This document shows positions 27,083 to 35,597 of a stretch of 64,000 bases of DNA, piece after piece. A program made the translations under genes and the position numbers. Within the stretch, counting starts at the first letter, position 1, and every line of letters begins with the position of its first letter. Below the pieces are notes generated by a model that had not been told where the DNA came from, made no database searches, and saw only the letters and a program-made list of their open reading frames with translations. The DNA is from Marinobacter szutsaonensis (GTDB taxonomy: Bacteria > Pseudomonadota > Gammaproteobacteria > Pseudomonadales > Oleiphilaceae): NCBI RefSeq assembly GCF_039523335.1, contig NZ_BAAAFC010000002.1, positions 310,001 to 374,000 on the forward strand, read 5' to 3'.

Positions 27083-27652
27083 GTGCCCCGGGTGTTTTTC
27101 GGGGTGGAAATCCCGTCAGAGGTCAAAAAGCGCTTGCTGAGGCTCAAGACTCCCATCAACGGAGCCCGATGGCAGAGTCGAAATCAGCTGCACATGACCC
27201 TGGTCTTTATCGGAAGCGTAAAGGATGAGGACCTGGATACGTTGAGCTACGTCGCTTCCCTGGTTTCCATGCCTGCTTTCGAAGTGGAAGTGACGGGTTT
27301 GGGCGCCTTTGGCCGCCCGGAGCAACCCCGGAACCTCTGGGCCGGGGTCTCCCCGGAGGCACCAGTGGCGGAGCTGTATGGTCAGCTGTCCGCCCAGGTG
27401 GCGGCTGCCGGTTTTGAGACGGAGCACCGCGGGTTCCGGCCACATATCACAGTGTCCCGGTTCCGCAAGCAGGCCTCCTCGATTGTGAGCCTGTTGGAAG
27501 AGCATGGGCAGGACCGATTCGGGGTGCTCCCGGTGACGGAGTTTGTCCTGTTCGAAAGCGCCCCGGGAGCCGGAGGATCGGTATATACCGTGATCAAGCG
27601 CTTTCCGCTGCGGCCACCGCTTGACGAAACGGATCAGCCCGACCAAATATGA
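27083..27652 (+). CDS. thpR: RNA 2',3'-cyclic phosphodiesterase
   Basis: A 189-residue 2H-family phosphoesterase. Two HxTx motifs, 'LHMTLVFIGSV' and 'PHITVSRFRK', form the active site of ThpR/LigT, which opens 2',3'-cyclic phosphates on RNA. The start is GTG, 4 nt after the preceding SDR stop. Confidence 0.9.
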   Translation: MPRVFFGVEIPSEVKKRLLRLKTPINGARWQSRNQLHMTLVFIGSVKDEDLDTLSYVASLVSMPAFEVEVTGLGAFGRPEQPRNLWAGVSPEAPVAELYGQLSAQVAAAGFETEHRGFRPHITVSRFRKQASSIVSLLEEHGQDRFGVLPVTEFVLFESAPGAGGSVYTVIKRFPLRPPLDETDQPDQI

Positions 27653-27694
27653 GGGCATGCCCCCGCGCATTTTCGAGCCCGTTTCGAGGTATGT

Positions 27695-29263
27695 ATGTGC
27701 CCACCTTTCTCCGATCCCGACCAGCGCCTGTTTGTTCGCAACGCCACCCTTGATGATATTCCCGGCATCATCGAACTGAGTCGCCGGGTCTATGAGGGCA
27801 CCGGCATGTACGGCTACACCAAGGGGCCGCTCACCGGGCAGATCAATACTTTCCCTGAAGGCCAGTTCGTTGCCATGTTGGGAGACCAGGTGGTGGGCTA
27901 CTGTGCCACATTCCGCATTTCCGGCGAGGTGGCCCTGGCCCGCCATGACTGGACGTCGATCACCGGCAATGGTTACGCCTCCCGCCATGACCCCGAGGGC
28001 GACTGGCTTTACGGCATGGAGGTGTGTGTGGATCCGGAGTGCCGCGGGTACCGGATAGGCGAGCGCCTTTATAACGAGCGAAAAAACCTGTGCCAGACCC
28101 TGAACCTCCAGGGCGTGGTATTTGCCGGGCGTTTGCCTACCCTGCGCCAGAAACTGAAGAAATACGGCACGGTGGAGGCCTATGTCGATGCCGTCCGTGA
28201 CAAGGAACAGAAAGACCCTGTGCTGTCGTTCCAGATGCATCAGGGCTTCGAAATCCACGACATCATTCCCCACTACCTGGATGCCGACCATGATTCCATG
28301 GGCTATGGCATTCACCTGGTCTGGCGCAATCCCAAGGTTCCCCAGAGCGGCCAGGATGAAAAGCGCAAGCGATACGGGCACCGGATGCCGGACACTGTGC
28401 GTATCGGCACCGTCCAGTACCAGCAGCGACCGGTGGCTTCGTTCGATGAGTTCAGCGAGATCGTTCGTTACTTCGTGGATGTCGTCTCCACCTACAAGGG
28501 CGATTTCGTGGTCTTTCCCGAGCTGTTCACCCTCCAGTTGCTGTCCATCGAGGCCCGTGGCGGCAGTCCGGCGGAGGCGTTCGCGGCGGTAACCCACTAC
28601 GCCGAACGCTACCGCGAGCTGATGCGGGATCTCTCGTTGCGCTACAACATCAACATCGTGGCAGGCTCCACCCCGGTGCGGGAGGAGGACGGCACCATCC
28701 GGAACATGGCCCATGTATTCCTGCGGGATGGCCGGGTATACACCCAGCCGAAGATTCACCCGACCCCCAACGAGTCCTATTGGTGGAACGTGCGTGGTGG
28801 CAACCGCGTGAATGCCATTGAAACCGATTGCGGCACGATCGGGGTGCTGATCTGCTATGACGCCGAGTTCCCGGAGCTGGCCCGGCACCTGGTGGATCAG
28901 GGGGTGAGCATTATCTTCGTGCCGTTCTGCACCGATGAGCGCCAGAGTTACCTGCGAGTCCGCTACTGCTGTCAGGCGCGGGCCGTGGAGAACCAGGTTT
29001 ACGTGGTGTTGTCCGGCAATGTTGGCAACCTGCCCAACGTGCCGAACATGGAGATCCAGTACGGCCAGAGCTGCATCCTGACCCCCTGTGACTTCCCCTT
29101 TGCCCGGGACGGCATCGCGGCGGATACCGAGCCCAATGTCGAGACGGTGGCGTTCGCAGACCTGCGACCGGAGACTCTGATCACTGCCCGGAATAGTGGA
29201 ACGGTGAAGAACCTGCAGGATCGCCGGCACGATCTCTACAGCGTGAACTGGCGGGGCGAGTAG
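27695..29263 (+). CDS. GNAT acetyltransferase-nitrilase superfamily fusion
   Basis: A 522-residue two-domain enzyme. Residues 10-210 form a GNAT N-acetyltransferase domain ('LFVRNATLDDIPGIIELSRR', acetyl-CoA loop in 'VDPECRGYRIGERLYNER'). Residues 233-520 form a carbon-nitrogen hydrolase domain with the Glu-Lys-Cys triad E276 ('VFPELF'), K353 ('TQPKIHP') and C387 ('LICYDAEFPE'). This fusion recurs in bacteria without a proven substrate. A plausible role is amide hydrolysis coupled to acyl transfer onto the released amine, but that is inference. The ATG at 27695 sits 42 bp after thpR. Confidence 0.88.
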   Translation: MCPPFSDPDQRLFVRNATLDDIPGIIELSRRVYEGTGMYGYTKGPLTGQINTFPEGQFVAMLGDQVVGYCATFRISGEVALARHDWTSITGNGYASRHDPEGDWLYGMEVCVDPECRGYRIGERLYNERKNLCQTLNLQGVVFAGRLPTLRQKLKKYGTVEAYVDAVRDKEQKDPVLSFQMHQGFEIHDIIPHYLDADHDSMGYGIHLVWRNPKVPQSGQDEKRKRYGHRMPDTVRIGTVQYQQRPVASFDEFSEIVRYFVDVVSTYKGDFVVFPELFTLQLLSIEARGGSPAEAFAAVTHYAERYRELMRDLSLRYNINIVAGSTPVREEDGTIRNMAHVFLRDGRVYTQPKIHPTPNESYWWNVRGGNRVNAIETDCGTIGVLICYDAEFPELARHLVDQGVSIIFVPFCTDERQSYLRVRYCCQARAVENQVYVVLSGNVGNLPNVPNMEIQYGQSCILTPCDFPFARDGIAADTEPNVETVAFADLRPETLITARNSGTVKNLQDRRHDLYSVNWRGE

Positions 29264-29370
29264 TCCCGGCTGGCGCTTGTGGCTGGTACTCGACGCCGGT
29301 CTCTGCCATATTGTTGGCCGACTATGGCCGCTGGCCAATCCGCTTTTAAAACAACAAGTTCAGGGGCTCC

Positions 29371-29763
29371 ATGGAAAAAACCCGAATTACCATTGTCGCG
29401 ATCACAGGCATTGTCCTGTTCTTTCTTGCCAACTACCTGTGCCGGTTCCTGCTCGGTTTCAGTGGCCTGCTGGCCTCGCTGATCATTGCCGCGGCGATTG
29501 CCGCCTACATGGGTTTTTCGGTGGCCAAGGCGCTGGAACGCATGCCTATGGCCGAAGAAAAATCCCGGCTGCTCTGGATCTATGGCGGTTTCCTCGGGGC
29601 CCTGTTTGCCGCCTTTGCAGCCTGGCTGTTTCTTGGCGAGGGCTTTGATGCGGTGGTGTTGGCAACCCTGTTCCTGCATTACCTGCCGTATCCCGCCCTG
29701 GCACATGTTTTCCTTTCCGAGGGGCTGATGCGCCGCTTTCTCGGCAGCAAGCACAAACCCTGA
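29371..29763 (+). CDS. Hypothetical four-helix membrane protein
   Basis: A 130-residue protein with about four predicted helices (7-30, 34-55, 68-90, 95-117). I do not recognise the family. It lies 17 nt upstream of the fetA-like ATPase gene in the same direction and may be a third component of that transporter operon, though canonical FetAB systems have two. Confidence 0.6.
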   Translation: MEKTRITIVAITGIVLFFLANYLCRFLLGFSGLLASLIIAAAIAAYMGFSVAKALERMPMAEEKSRLLWIYGGFLGALFAAFAAWLFLGEGFDAVVLATLFLHYLPYPALAHVFLSEGLMRRFLGSKHKP

Positions 29764-29780
29764 TCACCGGAGTCCCGGAT

Positions 29781-30389
29781 TTGAGTGAGCTACGTCTGGA
29801 CACGGTATCGGTTGGCACCCTCAAGGAAGTCTCGTTGCAGGTCGGCGGCGGGGCGGTGGTGTGCATCTCAGGTGCCTCCGGAAGCGGCAAGAGTCGTTTG
29901 CTGCGGGCAGTGGCCGATCTGGAACCCCATGACGGTCGGATCTACCTCGATGATACCGAACAGGTTTCCTTGCCGGCCCACGAATGGCGCAAACGGGTGG
30001 TGATGATTCCGGCGGACAGCCAGTGGTGGTTTGATGAGGTCGGCGCCCACTTCGCCGAGGATGCCCGTCACAGCATGCCCGAAGCTCTCGGTTTTCCTCC
30101 AGGGGTGATGGACTGGCCGGTGAGCCGGCTGTCCTCCGGTGAACGCCAGCGCCTGGCCCTTTGGCGTGCGCTGGCAATGGCGCCGGAAGCACTGTTGCTG
30201 GACGAGCCTACGGCGAACCTGGATGAAGACATGACGGTCGCCGTGGAGGCCTGGCTGCTGGATGAAATCCGGCGCCGGAACCTGGCCGTGCTCTGGGTGG
30301 CCCATGATCAGGGGCAGATCCGTCGGGTCGCGAACCACCACTACCGCATCAGCGGATCGCAGCTGGAGTGGGTGAATGGAAGTCATTGA
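29781..30389 (+). CDS. fetA: FetA-like ABC transporter ATPase
   Basis: A 202-residue ABC ATPase (YbbL/FetA). Walker A 'GASGSGKSRLL' (about 31-41), signature 'LSSGERQRLALWRAL', Walker B 'ALLLDEPTANLD' and the switch His in 'LWVAHDQGQI' are all intact. With FetB it forms an iron exporter that protects against peroxide stress in E. coli. The start is TTG with GGAG upstream. It overlaps fetB by 14 nt. Confidence 0.82.
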   Translation: MSELRLDTVSVGTLKEVSLQVGGGAVVCISGASGSGKSRLLRAVADLEPHDGRIYLDDTEQVSLPAHEWRKRVVMIPADSQWWFDEVGAHFAEDARHSMPEALGFPPGVMDWPVSRLSSGERQRLALWRALAMAPEALLLDEPTANLDEDMTVAVEAWLLDEIRRRNLAVLWVAHDQGQIRRVANHHYRISGSQLEWVNGSH

Positions 30390-31179
30390 TCTTGCCTGGT
30401 GGAAACTGGGGCTGGCCGCCTTGCTGGTGCTGGCGCTTGCCGGCGTCAGCCTGTGGGCCCGGCTGGGTATCACCCGCAGCCTGCTCATCGCCAGTGTCCG
30501 TACCGGCATCCAGCTGGCCCTGATCGGGCTGGTTCTGGAAGCGCTGTTCGCCTCGGCCAGACTTTACTGGATTGCCCTGTTGGCCACGGTCATGCTGCTG
30601 GTGGCGGGCAGGGAAGTGATGGCTCGACAGCAGCGGAGGCTGCGGGGCATCTGGGCGTTCGGGATCGGCACCGGCGCGATGTTTGTCTCCTCCTTCGCCG
30701 TTACGATACTGGCCCTGACGGTGATTATCGGTCCATCGCCCTGGTATGCCCCTCAATACGCCATCCCCCTGCTGGGCATGATGCTGGGCAACACCATGAC
30801 CGGGGTGGCTCTGAGCCTGGATCGCCTCAACGAGTCCGTCTGGCACCAGCGGGCCGTCATCGAGAACCGGCTGATGCTTGGGCAGACCTGGCGCGAGGCG
30901 GTGGAGGATATCCGCAAGGATGCCATGCGGGGAGGCATGATGCCGTCGATCAATGCCATGGCCGCCGCCGGCATCGTCAGCCTGCCCGGCATGATGACCG
31001 GCCAGATCCTCGCCGGCAGTCCCCCCGCGGTCGCGGTGAAGTACCAGATACTGGTGATGCTCCTCATCACGGTTGGCACCGGTTTTGGTGCCCTGATGGC
31101 GGTGTCCTGGGGCAGTCGCCGGCTGTTTGACGAGCGCGAGCGGCTCCGCCTTGACCGGCTGGTGAAAGTCGGCAAGTGA
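30376..31179 (+). CDS. fetB: FetB-like iron export permease (UPF0014)
   Basis: A 267-residue, about six- or seven-helix membrane protein of the YbbM/FetB family. Typical stretches are 'TGIQLALIGLVLEALF', 'PLLGMMLGNTMTGVALSLDR' and 'GIVSLPGMMTGQILAGSPP'. It is the membrane half of the exporter and is translationally coupled to the ATPase. A Zur-boxed gene follows 63 bp later; whether iron and zinc genes are functionally linked here is unknown. Confidence 0.88.
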   Translation: MEVIDLAWWKLGLAALLVLALAGVSLWARLGITRSLLIASVRTGIQLALIGLVLEALFASARLYWIALLATVMLLVAGREVMARQQRRLRGIWAFGIGTGAMFVSSFAVTILALTVIIGPSPWYAPQYAIPLLGMMLGNTMTGVALSLDRLNESVWHQRAVIENRLMLGQTWREAVEDIRKDAMRGGMMPSINAMAAAGIVSLPGMMTGQILAGSPPAVAVKYQILVMLLITVGTGFGALMAVSWGSRRLFDERERLRLDRLVKVGK

Positions 31180-31207
31180 ATCGAGGCTGGTCAACGCCGT
31201 AGCGTGG

Positions 31208-31224
31208 TTGTTATATTATAACAA
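31208..31224 (+). promoter_or_regulatory. Zur box (zinc uptake regulator operator)
   Basis: A perfect 17-nt palindrome, TTGTTATA-T-TATAACAA, containing the gammaproteobacterial Zur core TGTTATA-N-TATAACA. It ends 18 nt upstream of the COG0523 GTPase ATG. Repression by Zn-loaded Zur and induction under zinc starvation follow from knowledge of the family. Confidence 0.88.
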
Positions 31225-31242
31225 TTTCGAGGCCCATAACCG

Positions 31243-32232
31243 ATGCCGGACATTTCCCGCCCCATTCCAACCAACCTGATCCTGGGTTTCCTCGGTGTTG
31301 GCAAGACCACCGCCATTCTCGATCTGCTCCGGCACAAGCCCGAACACGAAACCTGGGCCGTACTGGTCAATGAATTCGGCGAAGTCGGCATCGATGGTGC
31401 GCTGCTGGAGAACGAGGGGGCATTTGTCAGGGAGATTCCGGGCGGGTGTATGTGCTGCGTGGCAGGTTTGCCCATGCAGATCGGCCTGAACCAGCTGATT
31501 CAGAAGGCCCGACCGGACCGGCTGCTGATAGAACCGACGGGGCTGGGCCATCCCTCCCAGATTCTGGATACCCTGACCAGCGAGCACTACGGGGACATCC
31601 TGGCGATCGGCCCGGTGATTACCCTGGTCGATCCCCGCAAGCTGGAAGATCCTCGGGTCCTGGGCAATGTGCAGTTCCGGGACCAGGTCTCCGCCGCCGA
31701 TATCCTGGTAGCCAATAAGACCGACCTGTGTACCGAAGCCCAACTTGCGCACTTTGATCAATGGGCCGCAGCCCTGAAGCCCGCCAAACAGCAGGTGTTG
31801 CATACCCGGCATGGGCAACTGTCGCCTGCCTGGCTGAATGGCAAGGCGGAGCCCCGAGACGTGAGCGATCCCCATGCCCACCATCACCACCATGGCAAGG
31901 CTGGGACACCGGTACCGGATATCGACGAGGAACCCTGGCAACTGGTCAGTAACCGGGGGCAGGGGCATTACAGTCTTGGCTGGCGGGTTCACCCGAAACT
32001 GGTGTTCGATGAAAACCTGTTGATGGCCCTGGCCATGGATGACCGTATCGTGAGGTTCAAGGCCGTGGTGCACACCCTGGACGGCTGGCGCGCGATCAAC
32101 ATGGTGGATGGGGCGCTGTCGGTATCGCCGTCCGAGCCCCGCGAGCTGACCCGGATCGAGCTGATCAGCGCGGTTGAGCCCGACCGCCAGGAATTCGATC
32201 AGGCGCTCCGGTCTTCAGCGGGGCTGGACTGA
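31243..32232 (+). CDS. Zur-regulated COG0523 GTPase / zinc metallochaperone
   Basis: A 329-residue G3E-family GTPase (YeiR/ZigA/YciC-like). The P-loop is 'GFLGVGKTTAILDLL' (about 15-29), the metal motif CxCC is 'GGCMCCVAG' (about 68-76), NKxD is 'VANKTDLC', and a His-rich segment 'DPHAHHHHHGK' (about 208-218) joins the C-terminal CobW_C domain. Such proteins deliver or salvage zinc during starvation. The Zur palindrome immediately upstream supports this role strongly. It is followed 2 nt later by a methyltransferase gene. Confidence 0.92.
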   Translation: MPDISRPIPTNLILGFLGVGKTTAILDLLRHKPEHETWAVLVNEFGEVGIDGALLENEGAFVREIPGGCMCCVAGLPMQIGLNQLIQKARPDRLLIEPTGLGHPSQILDTLTSEHYGDILAIGPVITLVDPRKLEDPRVLGNVQFRDQVSAADILVANKTDLCTEAQLAHFDQWAAALKPAKQQVLHTRHGQLSPAWLNGKAEPRDVSDPHAHHHHHGKAGTPVPDIDEEPWQLVSNRGQGHYSLGWRVHPKLVFDENLLMALAMDDRIVRFKAVVHTLDGWRAINMVDGALSVSPSEPRELTRIELISAVEPDRQEFDQALRSSAGLD

Positions 32233-32234
32233 CC

Positions 32235-32888
32235 ATGACCAGTGCCGAACTGCCCCGTTGCCCGGTCTGTCTCGAGGGTCATCCGGAATTTTTCCGGCAG
32301 ATCGGCCGGCAGGTCTACCTGCGTTGCCCCACCTGCCTGGCGACCATCATGGCGCCGCAATCCCGGCTGACTCCCGGAGAAGAAAAGCAGATCTATGAAC
32401 TCCATGAAAACGACCCGGAAGACGCGGGCTACCGGAGATTTCTTACGAAACTGGCCGATCCACTGACGGAACGACTGCCACCCGGGGCAGAAGGACTGGA
32501 TTTTGGCTGTGGACCGGGCCCGGCCCTGGCCGGAATGCTGGAGGAGGCGGGTTTTGCCATGGCGCTCTACGATCCCTTCTTCCACCCGGACATGGCGAGT
32601 CTGGACCGATCCTACGATTTCATTACCTGTACCGAAGTGGTGGAGCATATGTACGAGCCCGCCGAGGTTTTCAATCTGCTGGACCGGTTACTCAGGCCCG
32701 GCGGCTGGCTGGGCATCATGACCTGTTTCCAGACCGACGATGAGCGATTCGATAACTGGCACTACCGTCGGGATCCGACCCATGTGGTGTTCTACCGGCA
32801 GGCTACGTTTGAATGGCTGGCACGGAAGTATGGCTGGGCGCTGGAAGTTCCCGTGAAGGATGTGGTGCTGCTGAGAAAAGGCCGATAA
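32235..32888 (+). CDS. SAM methyltransferase with N-terminal CxxC zinc-ribbon
   Basis: A 217-residue protein. Residues 9-34 contain two cysteine pairs (CPVC and CPTC) spaced like a zinc ribbon, followed by a class I methyltransferase fold with the SAM loop 'GLDFGCGPGPALAGML' and 'LRPGGWLGIMTCF'. Substrate is unknown. Because it starts 2 nt after the zinc GTPase gene it should be under the same Zur box, which is surprising for a protein that itself appears to need zinc. Confidence 0.82.
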   Translation: MTSAELPRCPVCLEGHPEFFRQIGRQVYLRCPTCLATIMAPQSRLTPGEEKQIYELHENDPEDAGYRRFLTKLADPLTERLPPGAEGLDFGCGPGPALAGMLEEAGFAMALYDPFFHPDMASLDRSYDFITCTEVVEHMYEPAEVFNLLDRLLRPGGWLGIMTCFQTDDERFDNWHYRRDPTHVVFYRQATFEWLARKYGWALEVPVKDVVLLRKGR

Positions 32889-32900
32889 TCACCGGCCTCG

Positions 32901-33899
32901 TCACTGCGTGGATACCGGGCAGGATGGCAGGGCTGGACAGTTCTCGCCGTCGCCGGTTTGCCCGGTACCGAAGGCTGCCTCTTCCTTGCCAAACCGCTCC
33001 GGTGACAGGCTCCGGGCGCAGGAAAGCGCGGCTGTTGCCTGTTCCGGGCAATCCGCCTGATCCAGGGTATACGCCAGATTGTTCCAGCCCTCGGCGTAGT
33101 CCGGAAATTGCTCTACCACCCGCCTGAAATGGACCACCGCCCCGGACCACTGCTGTTGGCCGTAGGCCAGATTGCCCTGGGCCATGATGGGCGCCGGTTG
33201 TTGCGGCCAGGTTTGCTCCGCGGTCTGGTAGGCACTGAGTGCCGCCCGGGTATGCCCGGTGGACTCCAGGTCGTGCGCGGCCCTGAGGAAAGTGAGAGGT
33301 TCTGCCGTGGCGGGTATCTGCTCCGGAGGCAGAACCACGACAGCCCAGCGCTCGGCCCGGCTCCAGGTGGCATGGAAAGCCTTGTAGGGCATGGCGTGGT
33401 GTTTGCGCGTATCCGTGTTGAGGATGATGGTTTCATCGTCACTATCGAAGCCCACTACAACGGCAAAATGCCACTGCGGCCACCAGTCGATGAGCAGGTT
33501 CTGCATGACCAGCACCGGATTGCCGGCACTGACTTCCTCGAGAACGGCCTCCAGTTTCGGCTTCAGCGGGTACACAACCATGTTGTGTGAGCGGGCACCC
33601 GCCACCATCTCGACCTGCAGCGAGCCTTCCCGGGCGGGAATGTACACCAGCTCCTTGAGCACGTCAGGGTCGGTTTCCAACCCCTGGCTGTTCAGCATCA
33701 TGGCCAGGGAGGCGGGGCCACACTGGTATTTCTCCTGGGCGTAGAAGGGCACATCGTCCAGAAGGACACGGTTGGGCAGTACGGGCTTGCCAGCTTCGGA
33801 TTCAGGTTCCGGCCAGGGCGGAGTGGAGGCACAGCCTGCCAGCAGGACCAGCCCGGTCAGGGTCAGGATCCTGCTGGCAATCCTCAGTCGGTACATCAA
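32901..33899 (-). CDS. PA2778-family C39-like cysteine peptidase lipoprotein with TPRs
   Basis: A 332-residue lipoprotein (lipobox 'LVLLAGC', Cys23) with a C39-like papain-fold domain (about 48-185): Cys60 in 'YQCGPASLAMML', His144 in 'QWHFAVVVGFD' and Asn/Asp near 161-163. The C-terminal part (205-315) has TPR-like helices ('AHDLESTGHTRAALSAYQTA', 'HFRRVVEQFPDYAEGWNNLA'). It matches the PA2778 family and lies upstream-adjacent (9 nt) to its usual partner PA2779 in operon. The substrate is unknown; the neighbouring membrane protein is a natural candidate. Confidence 0.87.
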   Translation of the reverse strand: MMYRLRIASRILTLTGLVLLAGCASTPPWPEPESEAGKPVLPNRVLLDDVPFYAQEKYQCGPASLAMMLNSQGLETDPDVLKELVYIPAREGSLQVEMVAGARSHNMVVYPLKPKLEAVLEEVSAGNPVLVMQNLLIDWWPQWHFAVVVGFDSDDETIILNTDTRKHHAMPYKAFHATWSRAERWAVVVLPPEQIPATAEPLTFLRAAHDLESTGHTRAALSAYQTAEQTWPQQPAPIMAQGNLAYGQQQWSGAVVHFRRVVEQFPDYAEGWNNLAYTLDQADCPEQATAALSCARSLSPERFGKEEAAFGTGQTGDGENCPALPSCPVSTQ

Positions 33900-33908
33900 A
33901 ACGTTCGA

Positions 33909-34310
33909 TCAGCGGATACAGTTGATGAAAGAGAAGATGTTGGTGGCACAGAGCATATCGGTGATGATGAACACCAGCAGGAACAGCACGATGATCCCCA
34001 CCACATCCTGGCCGGCGGGCGCTTCTGCCAGCTGTTGCTCAAAATCGGCCAGCTCGGTCGGTGTCAGGTTCTGGATGCGATCCGCCACCTGATCCTTGCT
34101 CACCCCCATCTCGGCCAGCTTTTCCTGCACTTCCTGTTTTTCCAGCATGTTCAGGAGTTGTTGCCGGTCCAGTTCGGTCTGTTGCTGCTGGATGATCTCT
34201 CCGGTCCCGACCATGCCGGCATGGGCGGTGGTGGAGAAAGTAGTGGCCATGGCCATGAGTACGGCCATCACCAGTGAAACCTGCTTCAGATAATTGCGTA
34301 TCTCGGACAT
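33909..34310 (-). CDS. PA2779-family small exported membrane protein
   Basis: A 133-residue protein with a signal peptide ('VLMAMATTFSTTAHA', cleavage near residue 31), a helical Gln/Glu-rich region (about 40-95) and one C-terminal transmembrane helix ('VVGIIVLFLLVFIITDML') followed by a short Cys-containing tail 'CATNIFSFINCIR'. It matches the PA2779 family, always next to the C39-like lipoprotein. The signal peptide and terminal helix make it look like a precursor processed by the partner peptidase; this is inference. Confidence 0.85.
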   Translation of the reverse strand: MSEIRNYLKQVSLVMAVLMAMATTFSTTAHAGMVGTGEIIQQQQTELDRQQLLNMLEKQEVQEKLAEMGVSKDQVADRIQNLTPTELADFEQQLAEAPAGQDVVGIIVLFLLVFIITDMLCATNIFSFINCIR

Positions 34311-34382
34311 TCCAGGCTCCTTTCTTGTGGTGTCGTCTAAAACAGTAGGTTCAGATATGTATTCATTCAACATACAAAATTG

Positions 34383-35447
34383 TCATGGTCGCCGGACTTC
34401 AAGGCGCCGTTCGGGCCAGTGCAGGATCGCTGACCGTCGAATCATCTTGCTCGCGAGCTGGGGAAAGGCCTCCTCGATCACCCCGGCGGCGAAGTCCCCC
34501 AGAAAGTCCGACTTGAGAACAGCACGCGCTTTCTGGGGCCCGGGTTCCGTATAGGGTGCTGACGAGAGTAGTAAAAAACCGTCATCGGGAATCCGGCCGC
34601 TGTCCATGTTGTTCTGGATGATGCCGGCGGCCTGGCGGATGGGGTGGGACAGATCCGGGCTATACGGGCCAATGATCAGGGCCAGGTTGGGAGCATGCAG
34701 GAAATCGAAGCCGCGCCCGAGGCAGATCACCCACTCCCGGTGTTCGATATCCAGTTCCCGGTCACTCTGGCGGATCTTGTGGATATGGCGGATGTTGCCC
34801 TGAACCAGCGGCAGCAGGTCCCGCTGAACCGGCGCGGGCATGTCCGGGCAGAGCGCTGCGATCTCTGCATCTACGGTATCGATGCGGTCTAGCGGCACGT
34901 GAGCCAGATCCAGGGTCCGCTCGTGCCGGCCGTGGAGAATCAACGCATCCTCGTCGGTTTCAAAACCACAAACCAGGGGATAGACGGTCTGGTGATCCCT
35001 GCCGAACAGGGTTTCCAGTTGGTCGCGAATCCTGAAGGCATGGGCCCGGGCCTCGTTGGTATCGCAGTCGAAACCGGCGCAGCCGCGCTCCCGATGCCCC
35101 CGTGAAAAATGGTAGGTGATGATGACCAGGGCACGCCGGCCCTGCTTGACCGCTTCCTGCACGGTGTCTGCCAGCAGGTCACCCAGGTAGGGCCAGCCGA
35201 GTTCGAAGATGCCCCCGAGGTTGCGGAACGGGTGAATGACACCCAGAGGTGTCTGCGTCGCGTAGGGCAGGTGAATGCGCCCGTCCATGCACTTCATGGC
35301 AATGATCAGGGTGTCGTGTTCTGCCAGGTAGCGCTGGCGGGACAGGTAGTTGTCTGGGCTGCAGAAGCTGGCGAAGTGTTTGCGGCTGAGCTCCATCAGC
35401 CAGTCGATGCGTTCACTGATCGGTCGCGTGTGTATTGCCATGGTCAT
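34383..35447 (-). CDS. Carbonic-anhydrase-like (CsoSCA/beta-CA-type motif) protein
   Basis: A 354-residue cytoplasmic protein. Residues 53-57 read CMDGR, followed by 'FRNLGG' (74-79) and a His/Cys cluster (H113, H118, C123, C128 in 'YHFSRGHRERGCAGFDCD'). The order Cys-x-Asp-x-Arg, RNxGG, His...Cys is that of beta-type carbonic anhydrases and the carboxysomal CsoSCA enzyme, which bind zinc through Cys-His-Cys. I recall CsoSCA-domain annotations outside carboxysome operons. No Rubisco or shell gene is nearby. It could hydrate CO2 or be a non-catalytic relative; ligand assignment is by eye. Confidence 0.6.
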   Translation of the reverse strand: MTMAIHTRPISERIDWLMELSRKHFASFCSPDNYLSRQRYLAEHDTLIIAMKCMDGRIHLPYATQTPLGVIHPFRNLGGIFELGWPYLGDLLADTVQEAVKQGRRALVIITYHFSRGHRERGCAGFDCDTNEARAHAFRIRDQLETLFGRDHQTVYPLVCGFETDEDALILHGRHERTLDLAHVPLDRIDTVDAEIAALCPDMPAPVQRDLLPLVQGNIRHIHKIRQSDRELDIEHREWVICLGRGFDFLHAPNLALIIGPYSPDLSHPIRQAAGIIQNNMDSGRIPDDGFLLLSSAPYTEPGPQKARAVLKSDFLGDFAAGVIEEAFPQLASKMIRRSAILHWPERRLEVRRP

Positions 35448-35597
35448 TGGCTGGGGCCCTGATGCTCAAGGTTTTTAAACTCTACTATACGTGACCTCGC
35501 TCGCAGGTAAACAAACCCTTACAAAAAACGCCGGCCGGCAACTGTCCCATCACTGGTTCGCTTTCTAAACTAGTCGGATCAATCATTTACAACGAAG

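Noticed and set aside
27116-29338. A 740-codon open frame on the minus strand across thpR and the GNAT-nitrilase gene
   Set aside because: It is antisense to two genes with intact catalytic motifs, has no family resemblance or ribosome site, and long antisense frames are expected in GC-rich DNA.
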